A stretch of DNA of 64,000 bases from positions 310,001-374,000 of the forward strand of contig CALOAD010000014.1 in NCBI GenBank assembly GCA_942491415.1, read 5' to 3'. This document shows positions 44,122 through 52,970 of the stretch, piece after piece. The position numbers and the translations under genes were made by a program. Origin of the DNA: CALOAD01 sp942491415. Its GTDB lineage: Bacteria; Cyanobacteriota; Vampirovibrionia; Gastranaerophilales; CALOAD01. Numbering within the stretch: position 1 is the first letter of the stretch; each line of letters starts with the position of its first letter. The notes beneath the pieces are model-generated. The model ran no database searches and had not been told where the DNA came from. It saw nothing but the letters and a program-made list of their open reading frames with translations.

Positions 44122-44616
44122 TTATTTTTTATCTTGTTTTTTATCTTCTTTTTTTGCTTTTTTGTTTAAAATTTTAATATTATCAATTTCAATCCAAGGA
44201 TCATTTAAAGCTGTCGAAATAACTTCTCCGGTGAATTCTATTTTCTCTCCACTTGAAATATCTAAAAGCTCTTTTTCAGCAGTATCACGCTTAACAAATA
44301 TTTTCATCTCAGAAAGGGGTATTGTATGATCTTTAACATCATCTCTTTTTATCAAAATAGAAATATAGTCTTGAGAATCCTTAGCCAAAGGCTTATAATC
44401 AAGTCCCATTGTTGAAAATTTATCAAAAACAGCCGTTACTTTTATTTTTTGCTTTAAATAATTTTGAGGCTTCGCAACAACTTCTAAAGGTTGTACTAAC
44501 TTATATTCCGTTGTTTTAATATTTTTTTCCTGCTCACAAAAAGCTGTTGAAGCAGTTATGTTAATAGCTAAAAAAGCTGAAAGAATTAGCGTAGTTGATT
44601 TAGCAAAATTATTCAT
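44122..44616 (-). CDS. Secreted OB-fold-like small protein
   Basis: A 164-aa protein with a signal peptide (STTLILSAFLAINITASTAFC, cleavage near residue 27). The domain has beta-strand periodicity of an OB fold (LVQPLEVVAKPQNYLKQKIKVTAVFDKFSTMGL, EKIEFTGEVISTALNDPWIEIDNIKIL). It ends in a Lys/Asp-rich tail (KKAKKEDKKQDKK). The function is unknown, probably periplasmic or nucleic-acid/ligand binding. It is 71 nt downstream of the VWA gene and ends at a clear terminator. Confidence 0.65.
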   Translation of the reverse strand: MNNFAKSTTLILSAFLAINITASTAFCEQEKNIKTTEYKLVQPLEVVAKPQNYLKQKIKVTAVFDKFSTMGLDYKPLAKDSQDYISILIKRDDVKDHTIPLSEMKIFVKRDTAEKELLDISSGEKIEFTGEVISTALNDPWIEIDNIKILNKKAKKEDKKQDKK

Positions 44617-44687
44617 AAAATAAAAAACTCCTAATTATACCTTTTTTATTACTTACATATTAGCACATCTAAAACAAACTTTATCAA

Positions 44688-45371
44688 TTATTTCACAATT
44701 ACTCCTTGAACTTCTTTTGATATATTAAAACTCTTAGAAAGACTATCAGCAAGCTCTTCAGGATTTCTTGCCGTAAAAAATCTTCCTTTTGTCGCAAGCG
44801 CAACACATTTTAACTGACTAACAGCATCTGGCTCATTTAAATCAAATCCTATTACATCTATTTTTAGATCAATATTATTTCTTGCAAGCTCTACTGCATA
44901 ATCACAAGGACTTGAATCGCAATTTTCCATACCATCACTCAATAAAATTATTCTTTTAGTTCCGTTAATCCCATCAAAATCTTGCTCTAGAGCCTGTTTC
45001 AATGAAAAGGTAATGGGCGTAACCCCAACAGGTTCAATCTTTGAAGTTTCTTTTTGAATAATACTTTTAGATCCTCGAGATATAGGAACTTTCAACTCTG
45101 AGGCTTTACAACCTCCAAAACCCAAAAATCCGGATTTATGACCGTAAACCCTCAGACCTAAATTTATATCGGGAGATAATTTATCTAAAACATTATTTAT
45201 TGTATTTTTTGCAACATCAATTTTTCGCTGAAAACCAACCTTATCTTCCATGCTATAAGAACTATCAAGAATTATCAAGATATTGGCAGGGGTTTTAGAC
45301 TTGACAATTTGCTGTCCGAGAACGAAAATTAATAAGAAAATAGATATTAAAATTATAAATTTATTTTTCAT
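44688..45371 (-). CDS. Membrane-anchored von Willebrand factor A domain protein
   Basis: A 227-aa protein. An N-terminal hydrophobic segment (about 4-20, KFIILISIFLLIFVLG) acts as an anchor or uncleaved signal. The VWA domain has the complete MIDAS start DSSYS (36-40), T at VGVTPITFSL and D in ILLSDGMENC. VWA proteins bind partners through a metal ion, as adhesins or chaperone-like factors. Four cysteines (GGCKAS, DSSPCD pair) could form disulfides outside the cytoplasm. It is divergent from the nitroreductase gene with only 39 nt between. Confidence 0.85.
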   Translation of the reverse strand: MKNKFIILISIFLLIFVLGQQIVKSKTPANILIILDSSYSMEDKVGFQRKIDVAKNTINNVLDKLSPDINLGLRVYGHKSGFLGFGGCKASELKVPISRGSKSIIQKETSKIEPVGVTPITFSLKQALEQDFDGINGTKRIILLSDGMENCDSSPCDYAVELARNNIDLKIDVIGFDLNEPDAVSQLKCVALATKGRFFTARNPEELADSLSKSFNISKEVQGVIVK

Positions 45372-45410
45372 GGGAAACTCCGTTTAATACTAAAAAAGAG
45401 GAAAATAAAT

Positions 45411-46040
45411 ATGGATTTTTTTGAAACTGTAAAAACAAGACATTCTGTTAGAAAATACAAGCCCGACATTCCTTCCGTTGAAGATCTAAAGAAAATCATT
45501 GATGCTGCAAGGCTTGCGCCCAGTTCGACCAATAGTCAAATGTGGCATTTTAAAGTTATATACAACAAAAATCTAAAAGATAACATCAGACAGGTTATTA
45601 TTAACAAGTTTGATGAAATGGCAAACTGGGCTGAAGCAAAAGAATATGAAAGCAAGATCGCTTTTATGAAACATTTTGCTACATTTTTTACAGACGCTCC
45701 CGTCAATATCGCTGTAATTACAACACCAAGAGAGACTCCTATGATTGAAATGCTTAAAAAAAGAGGACTTTCAAAAGATAAAATAGAAAAACTAAGACCA
45801 AACGGTGTCCTTTTGAGCATTGGTGCAGCAGTGGAGAATCTCCTTTTAGCCGCAAATGACCTCGGTTACGGAACTTGTTGGTTAACAGCTCCTTTATACG
45901 CTTGTGATGAGCTTGAAAAACTACTGGAAGTAAAACAAGACGAAGCTCTTGTATCATTCATAAGTCTGGGTGTTCCTGATGAACAAACCCAAGGACCTCA
46001 AAAGAAAAACCTAGAAGAAATTATGACAATAATTGAATAA
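45411..46040 (+). CDS. Nitroreductase-family FMN oxidoreductase
   Basis: A 209-aa nitroreductase fold. The start FFETVKTRHSVRKYKPDIPSVEDLKKIIDAARLAPSSTNSQMWHF is the FMN-binding signature. Later elements are SIGAAVENLLLAANDLGYGTCWL and SFISLGVPDEQ. Such enzymes transfer hydride from NAD(P)H via FMN to quinones, nitro compounds or flavins. The cellular substrate is unknown. It has an AGGAA site upstream and a bidirectional terminator downstream. Confidence 0.92.
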   Translation: MDFFETVKTRHSVRKYKPDIPSVEDLKKIIDAARLAPSSTNSQMWHFKVIYNKNLKDNIRQVIINKFDEMANWAEAKEYESKIAFMKHFATFFTDAPVNIAVITTPRETPMIEMLKKRGLSKDKIEKLRPNGVLLSIGAAVENLLLAANDLGYGTCWLTAPLYACDELEKLLEVKQDEALVSFISLGVPDEQTQGPQKKNLEEIMTIIE

Positions 46041-46045
46041 ACAAA

Positions 46046-46079
46046 AAAACAGGCTAAGATTTTTTTCTTAGCCTGTTTT
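46046..46079. terminator. Bidirectional terminator between nitroreductase and deoB
   Basis: A perfect 13-bp stem AAAACAGGCTAAG/CTTAGCCTGTTTT with flanking A and T tracts. It is 6 nt after the nitroreductase stop and 30 nt before the deoB end. Confidence 0.85.
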
Positions 46080-46108
46080 AATATTAAAACATCATTAAAA
46101 CATTGGTT

Positions 46109-47323
46109 TTAATCCAAAAAAGAAGTTCCGGGTCCTTGATAAGGTACTTCAAGCCATTGTGCAACAGTTTTAGCTACATCGGCAAAAGTATCACGCAATT
46201 CCAGATTTTTAGCAGGGATGTTTTTTCCGTAAACTAAAACAGGTACATACTCTCTTGTATGATCTGTTCCCGGAGTTGTAGGATCACAACCGTGATCTGC
46301 CGTAATAATAAGGATATCATCATCACCTAAAGCGTTTAAAAACTCGGGTAAATACATATCAATTTCTTCAATTGCCTTGCCATAACCCTCTGGATCGTTC
46401 CTATGACCGAATAACATATCTGTATCTACAAGATTCACAAATATCAATTCTTTATCATATTCTTTAGATTTAAATTCTTGCCCGATAGCTATTTCAGGGA
46501 GGCTTAAATCTCCTTTCATAGCATCAAGGGTTAATTTTATACCTTCTTTATTTGTGCCCGTATGAATAGCGTGAGTTACACCTGATTTAACATAAATATC
46601 TTCAATTTTTCCTATTCCTACAACTCTCCCGTTGTTTTCAACAATATTATTCAATACTGTAGGTTTAGTCGGCGCAACCGAATAGTCTCTTCTATCTTTT
46701 GAAATTCTTTTATAATTACCGCTTTCACCTTCAAAGGGTCTAGCAATAACTCTACTTACATTATATTTTCCTGTTAATAATTCTCTTGCAACTTCACACC
46801 ATTTATAAAGTGTTTCCAGGGGCACCACATCAACATTACAAGCTATTTGAAATACACTGTCCGCACTTGTATAAACAATTGGGAAGCCTGTTTTAACATG
46901 TTCATCGCCGAGTTTTGAGAGAATCTCAGTGCCTGATGAAGGATAGTTTGCCAAGATTTGCTTACAACCTGTTTTTTCAATAAATTGATCTATAACTTCC
47001 TGAGGGAAACCATCAGGATAGACTTTAAAAGGTTCTTCTAAAATAAGCCCGGCTATTTCCCAATGACCGGTTGTCGTATCTTTACCTTCTGACACTTCAT
47101 TCATTTTGCCAAAACTACCTATCGGCTTTTCAACAGGTGAAATTCCTTCCAGTTTTTGAATATTCCCCAGTCCTAATTTTTCAAAATTGGGAACTTTGAG
47201 TCCATTGTTGAATTTTGCAACATTACTAAGAGTATTACACTCTAATAAATCGTTATACTTTTGAGCGTCAGGCATTGCGCCTATACCCATTGAATCAATT
47301 ACTACAATAACTGCTTTTTTCAT
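46109..47323 (-). CDS. deoB: Phosphopentomutase
   Basis: A 404-aa alkaline-phosphatase-superfamily mutase that interconverts ribose/deoxyribose 1- and 5-phosphates in nucleoside salvage. It has VIDSMGIGAMPDA with the metal-binding Asp, GKDTTTGHWE with the phosphorylated Thr region, YTSADSVFQIA, RPFEGE, and ITADHGCDPTTPGTDHTREYVPVL with metal ligands. It stands alone with a terminator downstream (46046-46079). Other deo genes are not in the window. Confidence 0.96.
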   Translation of the reverse strand: MKKAVIVVIDSMGIGAMPDAQKYNDLLECNTLSNVAKFNNGLKVPNFEKLGLGNIQKLEGISPVEKPIGSFGKMNEVSEGKDTTTGHWEIAGLILEEPFKVYPDGFPQEVIDQFIEKTGCKQILANYPSSGTEILSKLGDEHVKTGFPIVYTSADSVFQIACNVDVVPLETLYKWCEVARELLTGKYNVSRVIARPFEGESGNYKRISKDRRDYSVAPTKPTVLNNIVENNGRVVGIGKIEDIYVKSGVTHAIHTGTNKEGIKLTLDAMKGDLSLPEIAIGQEFKSKEYDKELIFVNLVDTDMLFGHRNDPEGYGKAIEEIDMYLPEFLNALGDDDILIITADHGCDPTTPGTDHTREYVPVLVYGKNIPAKNLELRDTFADVAKTVAQWLEVPYQGPGTSFLD

Positions 47324-47442
47324 TTACCCACTCACTTTTCATACTATTTAAGAGACTCTGTTTATCTCTTTATTGTATAAAAATAAAATGAGTATTACCA
47401 GTTTTAAAGCAGGTAAAATATCATGTTCTTAACAATTAATTA

Positions 47443-48360
47443 CTAATCAACAATATCATTAATTAGCTCTATTTCTTCCTGTGAAACAGTTATACTATTG
47501 TAATAAGATAAAAGACTAGATAAGTATGCTTTTATTTTAAAGACTTTTAATACACTATAAAGACCTAAATTTCCTGTATAAAAAGCCAAGCACAAAACAA
47601 ATCCCTTAATTGATAGAGGATTATAATGCACAGCTATAACAAAAACTCCTAATATTGCACTAAATAACCAAAACAACATAATGAATCCCGAGAAAAACCC
47701 TTTATAATTAGACAAAAGTAATTTTTCAGATCTTTCCATTATAGTTTCATTATCGAGATCCGGTTCAGATATACAAATCTCAGAACCAAAAGACGTTATT
47801 AAATACTTCCATACGGCATAAAACAACGAAATTAAAATTCCAAAGAATACTGTAACACCAATAAAACTACATATAAAAGTAGTTACACCTATGTTTATTC
47901 CTGCCAGTTGCATTATTAGATTAAAAAACAGAAAAAATGTGACCAAAGCTCCAAGCCCTAAAGAAAAAACCAATACCGCAGGTAAAAGCATTTTTAAGAA
48001 CTTGGAAAAAGTCCAGTTTAATCCTCTAAATACAAGATCTACAGAAGAAAAACCTTTTTCTTTTATGTTTTTTTCAATTCTTTTATAAAAACTTTCAGAT
48101 AAAACAACATCCAATCCTATAAAAGAAATACATGTCACATAAAACACACAAAATAAAGCTAAAAGATTAAACAAAAGCTTGGGAACCGTAACCTCCCAAA
48201 TGCCTGTATTTTTCAATACATAAGATTCTTCTAACAAAGTCGACAGTGTTGAAAAAAATTGGTTTAAAAGTAAAAAACTGAGATAAATAAATAAAAATAA
48301 CGCTAGAGTTAATATTGCAATGGCAATTTTGTTATCGGTTCTCTTCTTTATTACTTGCAT
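47443..48360 (-). CDS. Orphan multi-pass membrane protein, 305 aa
   Basis: Unrecognised. After a basic start (MQVIKKRTDNK) there are about six hydrophobic segments, for example IAIAILTLALFLFIYLSFLLL, LLFNLLALFCVFYVTCISFIG, LLPAVLVFSLGLGALVTFFLF and SFIGVTVFFGILISLFY. There is no transporter signature. Its start lies inside the preceding MshEN-domain gene (29-nt overlap), so the two are translationally coupled and probably interact. The partner domain is normally part of type II secretion or pilus ATPases, so an assembly or regulatory role at the membrane is possible. Confidence 0.65.
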   Translation of the reverse strand: MQVIKKRTDNKIAIAILTLALFLFIYLSFLLLNQFFSTLSTLLEESYVLKNTGIWEVTVPKLLFNLLALFCVFYVTCISFIGLDVVLSESFYKRIEKNIKEKGFSSVDLVFRGLNWTFSKFLKMLLPAVLVFSLGLGALVTFFLFFNLIMQLAGINIGVTTFICSFIGVTVFFGILISLFYAVWKYLITSFGSEICISEPDLDNETIMERSEKLLLSNYKGFFSGFIMLFWLFSAILGVFVIAVHYNPLSIKGFVLCLAFYTGNLGLYSVLKVFKIKAYLSSLLSYYNSITVSQEEIELINDIVD

Positions 48361-48625
48361 CAGACCCCTTTAGCTCTTCTAGGCTTTCTTTGATTAACTT
48401 ACCAATATTAACCTGTAAATCTAGAGCTTTTAGTAGGTCTTCTGTATTAATTACACCCATCTTAATTAATACCTCCCCAAGTGGAAGTTTTTCACTTTTT
48501 TGTCTTTCCAAGGCTTCACCCAGTTGATCAACTGTAATCTTATCCTGCCCCATTAAAATTTCACCGAGCTTTGGTGTCTCGACTATTGTTTTCCATTTTC
48601 TTTTTGTTTTTTTATTTTCAGTCAT
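48332..48625 (-). CDS. Stand-alone MshEN/GspE N-terminal domain protein
   Basis: A 97-aa protein. The core LGEILMGQDKITVDQLGEALERQKSEKLPLGEVLIKMGVINTEDLLKALDLQ matches the repeated motif of the GspE/MshE N-terminal domain (L-G-x-x-L-x5-I-x4-L-x2-A-L-x2-Q, then L-G-x-x-L). In MshE that motif binds cyclic di-GMP. No ATPase domain follows. Key ligand positions cannot be confirmed here. It is coupled to a multi-pass membrane protein by a 29-nt overlap, suggesting a two-part sensor or adaptor. A terminator (48649-48682) separates it from clpC. Confidence 0.75.
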   Translation of the reverse strand: MTENKKTKRKWKTIVETPKLGEILMGQDKITVDQLGEALERQKSEKLPLGEVLIKMGVINTEDLLKALDLQVNIGKLIKESLEELKGSDASNKEENR

Positions 48626-48648
48626 TTTATTAATTTACTATTTCACTA

Positions 48649-48682
48649 AAAAGCGGATAGAATTTAATCTCCATCCGCTTTT
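48649..48682 (-). terminator. Terminator of clpC
   Basis: A 10-bp stem AAAAGCGGAT/ATCCGCTTTT, with a T-run on the minus strand, 4 nt after the clpC stop (48686). Confidence 0.8.
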
Positions 48683-48685
48683 ATT

Positions 48686-51217
48686 TTATTCACTTATTTT
48701 TTCTTCTTCAGTTTCTTTTTCTACATCCTGTGTATCTTTAACAGATTCTTGATCTGCCTTTTTAGGTTGTTTTTTCTTTTCTTCATCCTCTGTTCTTTCA
48801 AAGGCGATTTTATTATCTTCAAGCTTCAATTTAACAACATCACCGCTGGAATAATGACCTGTCAAAATTTCCTCTGCAATGGTATCTTCAATTTTCTTTT
48901 GTATTACACGTCGCAAAGGTCTTGCTCCGTAAGATTCACTATAACCTTCTTCTGCAAGGTAATCCTTGACTTCATCAGGAACGCTCATATCAAGTTCTTG
49001 CTCTTCAAGCCTTTTTACAAGATCTTTAAGCATTATATCAACTATTTTTCTGATTTCAGGTTTTGACAGATGAGCAAATACAATAATATCATCGATTCTG
49101 TTTAAGAATTCAGGTCTGAAGAACTTCTTCATTTCATCCATAACAGTATCTTTTAAACGTTCGTATTTATCTTTTTGCTCATCATCGGCAATGGCAAAAC
49201 CAAGTCTTGAAGAAGACTCAATCATACTTGCACCAACGTTACTTGTCATGATTATAATAGTGTTTTTGAAGTTTACATTCCTACCTCTTGAATCTGTCAA
49301 TCGACCATCATCAAGGATTTGAAGCATTAAATTAAACACATCCGGATGAGCTTTTTCAACTTCATCAAACAATATAACAGAATATGGTTTCTTTCTTATC
49401 GTCTCGGTTAAGTGTCCACCTTCGTTATAACCTACATATCCCGGAGGAGATCCTATAAGTTTACTTGTAGAGTGTTTTTCCATAAACTCGGACATATCTA
49501 CTCTAACCATATTATCTTCAGAGCCAAATATAGATTCCGCAAGCGCTTTGGCTAATTCTGTTTTACCAACACCGGTGGGTCCACTAAAGATAAAACTACC
49601 AATAGGTCTATTTGGACTTTTCAAGCCAACTCTGGCTCTTCTAATTGCTTTAGAAATTGCAACAACTGCAGAGTCTTGTCCAATAACCCTTTTATGTAAA
49701 GTATCTTCAAGCTTAAGAAGTCTTTCACTTTCACCTTCGGTGATTTTAGAAACAGGAATTCCTGTCCAAATACTTACGATATGAGCAATTTCTTCTTCTG
49801 TAACAGTTGCTCTATTAGCTTCTTGCTCACTTTTCCATTTTTGAGATACTTCTCTTATTCTTTCCTTAAGATCAGCTTCCGCATCTCTTAACTGGCTAGC
49901 TTTTTCAAATTCCTGATTTCTTATAGCTTGCTCTTTTTCTCTTACTACTTTTTTAAGTTCTTTTTCTACATCCTTACCTTCAGGAGGAAGCATACTTGCT
50001 CTAAGTCGCACTCTGGAGCTTGCTTCATCAATAAGGTCGATAGCTTTATCAGGAAGAAAACGATCAGTTATATATTTATCCGACAATGCAACTGATGCCA
50101 TAACTGCTTCATCTGAAATGTTCAACTTGTGATGTTCTTCATATTTGGATCTTAAACCACGAATAATTTCAATAGCTTCGCTAACAGAAGGTTGTTCTAC
50201 ATATACTGGTTGGAACCTTCTTTCCAATGCTGCATCTTTTTCAACATGCTTTCTATATTCATCAAGAGTTGTTGCACCAATAACTTGCAACTCTCCTCTT
50301 GAAAGAACGGGCTTAAGAATATTTGCGGCATCAATAGCACCTTCCGCCGCTCCTGCACCAATAAGAGTGTGCATTTCATCAATAATAAGAATGACATTAC
50401 CTGCCGCTCTTATTTCGTCCATTATTTTTTTAAGACGCTCTTCAAATTCACCTCTATATTTTGTACCTGCAACCAGCAAGCCCATATCAAGTTGAATTAG
50501 TTTTTTATCCTGAAGAATATCAGGCACATCATCATTTACAATTCTTGTTGCAAGCCCCTCAGCTATGGCTGTTTTACCAACACCCGGCTCACCTATTAAA
50601 ACAGGATTATTCTTTGTTCTACGACCTAATATTTGTATAACTCTTTCTATTTCAGCCTCGCGCCCAACAACAGGATCTAAACGCTGTTCTTGAGCCGCTT
50701 GAGTTAAATTTGTTCCAAATTCGTCTAATGAAGGTGTTTTACTTTTACCACCTGAAGCTGTTGTGGCTCCTGCTGTGGTTTTGGTCTCTCCTAGCATTTT
50801 GATAACATTACTTCTAACTTTGTTAAGATCAACACCAAGATTTTCTAAAACTCTTGCAGCAACACCTTCTCCTTCCCTTATAAGACCGAGCAAAAGGTGC
50901 TCTGTTCCAATATAATTGTGTCCTAGCTGCCTAGCTTCATCCCAAGAGAGTTCAAGAACTCTTTTTGCTCTAGGAGTAAAAGGAATTTCAACGGCAACAA
51001 AGCCCGAGCCTCTACCGATGATTTTTTCCACCTCAACCCTTGCTTCTTTAAGGTTAACACCCATTGTCTTAAGGGTTTTGGCAGCAATACCTGTGCCCTC
51101 GCCTATTAAACCTAATAAAACTTGTTCTGTACCAACAAAATTATGCCCCAACCGACGAGCTTCTTCTTGGGCTAACATTATTACTTTTATTGCTTTTTCC
51201 GTAAACCGTTCAAACAT
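48686..51217 (-). CDS. clpC: ClpC-type AAA+ unfoldase
   Basis: An 843-aa Hsp100 ATPase partner of the ClpP protease. There are two Clp N-domain repeats (about 3-70 and 78-150, FVGTEQVLLGLIGEGTG and YIGTEHLLLGLIREGEG). AAA1 has Walker A GEPGVGKTAIAEG and AAA2 has GPTGVGKTELAKA. Between them is a UVR motif (EQAIRNQEFEKASQLRDAEADL), which marks ClpC rather than ClpA/B. The C-terminal tail is acidic and basic, and length is normal. No ctsR/mcsA/mcsB genes are adjacent, as in cyanobacteria. Confidence 0.95.
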   Translation of the reverse strand: MFERFTEKAIKVIMLAQEEARRLGHNFVGTEQVLLGLIGEGTGIAAKTLKTMGVNLKEARVEVEKIIGRGSGFVAVEIPFTPRAKRVLELSWDEARQLGHNYIGTEHLLLGLIREGEGVAARVLENLGVDLNKVRSNVIKMLGETKTTAGATTASGGKSKTPSLDEFGTNLTQAAQEQRLDPVVGREAEIERVIQILGRRTKNNPVLIGEPGVGKTAIAEGLATRIVNDDVPDILQDKKLIQLDMGLLVAGTKYRGEFEERLKKIMDEIRAAGNVILIIDEMHTLIGAGAAEGAIDAANILKPVLSRGELQVIGATTLDEYRKHVEKDAALERRFQPVYVEQPSVSEAIEIIRGLRSKYEEHHKLNISDEAVMASVALSDKYITDRFLPDKAIDLIDEASSRVRLRASMLPPEGKDVEKELKKVVREKEQAIRNQEFEKASQLRDAEADLKERIREVSQKWKSEQEANRATVTEEEIAHIVSIWTGIPVSKITEGESERLLKLEDTLHKRVIGQDSAVVAISKAIRRARVGLKSPNRPIGSFIFSGPTGVGKTELAKALAESIFGSEDNMVRVDMSEFMEKHSTSKLIGSPPGYVGYNEGGHLTETIRKKPYSVILFDEVEKAHPDVFNLMLQILDDGRLTDSRGRNVNFKNTIIIMTSNVGASMIESSSRLGFAIADDEQKDKYERLKDTVMDEMKKFFRPEFLNRIDDIIVFAHLSKPEIRKIVDIMLKDLVKRLEEQELDMSVPDEVKDYLAEEGYSESYGARPLRRVIQKKIEDTIAEEILTGHYSSGDVVKLKLEDNKIAFERTEDEEKKKQPKKADQESVKDTQDVEKETEEEKISE

Positions 51218-51554
51218 CTAGAGTTATTCTCCTGAAAACTTTTATCAAATCATACTATAGGTAGAACCATCAAAATTATATATTATCCAATTGCCTTATT
51301 TTTGTATAATTTTTAAATTTCAGTATTCTAATATAGCAACATTATATTTTTCAATTTTATACTAGCTCTATTTTACAATAGAAATTCTTTATCTTTCAAT
51401 CAAAATATTTTTAGATTAGTAGCTTTTTTTATTTTTAAATATCTTTTTCATCAATAGCTTTCAAAAAACAAACCTGCCTCAAAACACTCAAACACAAGCA
51501 TACCAAAACTATACGCCACTTTTAAACACACTGTTTTTTATAGGTTTTTAAATA
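51218..51554. other. Gene-free divergent intergenic region
   Basis: A 337-bp AT-rich interval between the divergent clpC and the flippase gene. I see no RNA gene, repeat or clear operator; it should hold both promoters. No CtsR-like tandem heptad is visible. Confidence 0.5.
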
Positions 51555-52877
51555 ATGAATACCGAAGCTATCAACTTAAAAAATAAAATCACGTCGATTA
51601 CATTTCTTAAAGAAAATATTTTATGGAGTTTAATCGCTCATGGAACACCTATTTTTGTTGCTATAATAACTATTCCCTTTGTTATAAAAGGCTTAGGTGC
51701 TGAAAAATTTGGTATTTTAACCATTATATGGGCTGTAATAGGTTACTCCTCATTATTAGACATGGGCATTGGAAGGTCTATAACTCAACTATTAGCCCAA
51801 AAAATAGGTCAAGAAAACACAAAAGAATTTTCAAGCATTTTTTGGACTTCCTTATCAGGAGTATTATTGCTCAGCTTAATTGGAGCAGGCGTTTTATGGA
51901 TAATTTCTCCTTATTTAGTAAATTTCATAAAGCCGACACCTGAATATTATAAAGAAACTTTAAATTCCTTTCGGTTATTAAGCCTGACTTTACCTTTAAT
52001 GATTGTTATTATTTTCTCAAAGGGTGTTTTAGAAGCTTTTCAAAAAATAAAAATATTGAGCATTCTTAGAATCCCAACCGTTATCATGAATTATTTGGCA
52101 CCTTTAGCTATTTTACCTTTCTCGACAAAACTGGATCATATAGCCATTTCACTAATTATAGGCAGGTTAATAACCTTTGGTTGCTATGTTACAGTATTAA
52201 TAAAGCTGTTAAGACCTTATATTACACAACTTCTTTTTTCTTTAGCACATTTAAAAAAGCTTTTAAATTTTGGAAGTTGGGTGACTGTAAGCTGCATGCT
52301 CACCCCGCTAATGGGATATATGGATCGTTTTTTCATAGCTTCAATAATGAGTGCCTCAATCGTTGCTTATTATACAACCCCTTATGATGTAGTTTCAAAA
52401 ATAGGTTTTATATCTACAGCTGTCATTTCCGTTATGTTTCCTGCTTTTAGTACTTGCTATTTTTCAGATCGAAAACAAGCAAAATTTTTATATCTGAAAG
52501 TTTTAAAAAATACTTTTTTAATGATGCTAATTCCTGTGCTAGCCGTTATTTTATTCGCAAAACAAGGTCTTTATTTCTGGATTGGAGAAGAATTTGCTTT
52601 TAAATGCTACAAAATAACACAATTGCTTGCTATTTCCTTTTTCATCAATGCTTTGGCTCAAATACCCTATTCTTTGATTCAAGCAACAGGAAATTCAAAA
52701 CTTACAGGGAAAATTCACATCTTGCAAGCTCCTTTATACATTGGGGTTTTATATCTATTAATTAAAAACTACGGAATAATCGGAGCACCTATAGCTTTTT
52801 TAAGTAAAGCTTTTTTCGATTTTGTTATCCTTCATTTCATTGCCTTAAAACAATTTTCGAAGCCACAATTATACTGA
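51555..52877 (+). CDS. Wzx-like polysaccharide flippase (MOP superfamily)
   Basis: A 440-aa integral membrane protein with about 12 hydrophobic segments. It begins ITFLKENILWSLIAHGTPIFVAIITIPFVIKGLGAEKFGILTIIWAVIGYSSLLDMGIGRSITQLLAQKIG, typical of the MOP-type polysaccharide exporters. A repeated internal half follows (MDRFFIASIMSASIVAYYTTPYDVVSKIG). It probably flips lipid-linked O-antigen or exopolysaccharide units across the inner membrane. No polymerase or glycosyltransferases are adjacent. The gene ends just before the R2 repeat copy at 52881. Confidence 0.88.
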   Translation: MNTEAINLKNKITSITFLKENILWSLIAHGTPIFVAIITIPFVIKGLGAEKFGILTIIWAVIGYSSLLDMGIGRSITQLLAQKIGQENTKEFSSIFWTSLSGVLLLSLIGAGVLWIISPYLVNFIKPTPEYYKETLNSFRLLSLTLPLMIVIIFSKGVLEAFQKIKILSILRIPTVIMNYLAPLAILPFSTKLDHIAISLIIGRLITFGCYVTVLIKLLRPYITQLLFSLAHLKKLLNFGSWVTVSCMLTPLMGYMDRFFIASIMSASIVAYYTTPYDVVSKIGFISTAVISVMFPAFSTCYFSDRKQAKFLYLKVLKNTFLMMLIPVLAVILFAKQGLYFWIGEEFAFKCYKITQLLAISFFINALAQIPYSLIQATGNSKLTGKIHILQAPLYIGVLYLLIKNYGIIGAPIAFLSKAFFDFVILHFIALKQFSKPQLY

Positions 52878-52880
52878 AAT

Positions 52881-52970
52881 GAGTTTATTTTTAAGAACTC
52901 CGATTGCGATCGCATTTCTTAAAAAACGCTCCTAGCTTACGCATACCGCTACAAACTTTTTGTATCGGTA
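52881..52970 (-). repeat. R2 intergenic repeat, copy 2
   Basis: Read on the minus strand it repeats the word order of 21459-21531 (ACCGATACAAAA, GCGTAAGC, GGAGCG, AGAAATGCG, CAATCGGA, TTCTTAAAAA). An extra roughly 12-nt insertion follows the first word. Its right part overlaps the 3' end of the next gene (stop at 52949), so the repeat supplies the last codons and stop of that protein. Confidence 0.6.

Noticed and set aside
52906..52913. GCGATCGC, identical to the cyanobacterial HIP1 palindrome
   Set aside because: I noticed only a single occurrence, and it lies inside the R2 repeat; one octamer in 64 kb is not evidence of HIP1-like iteration.
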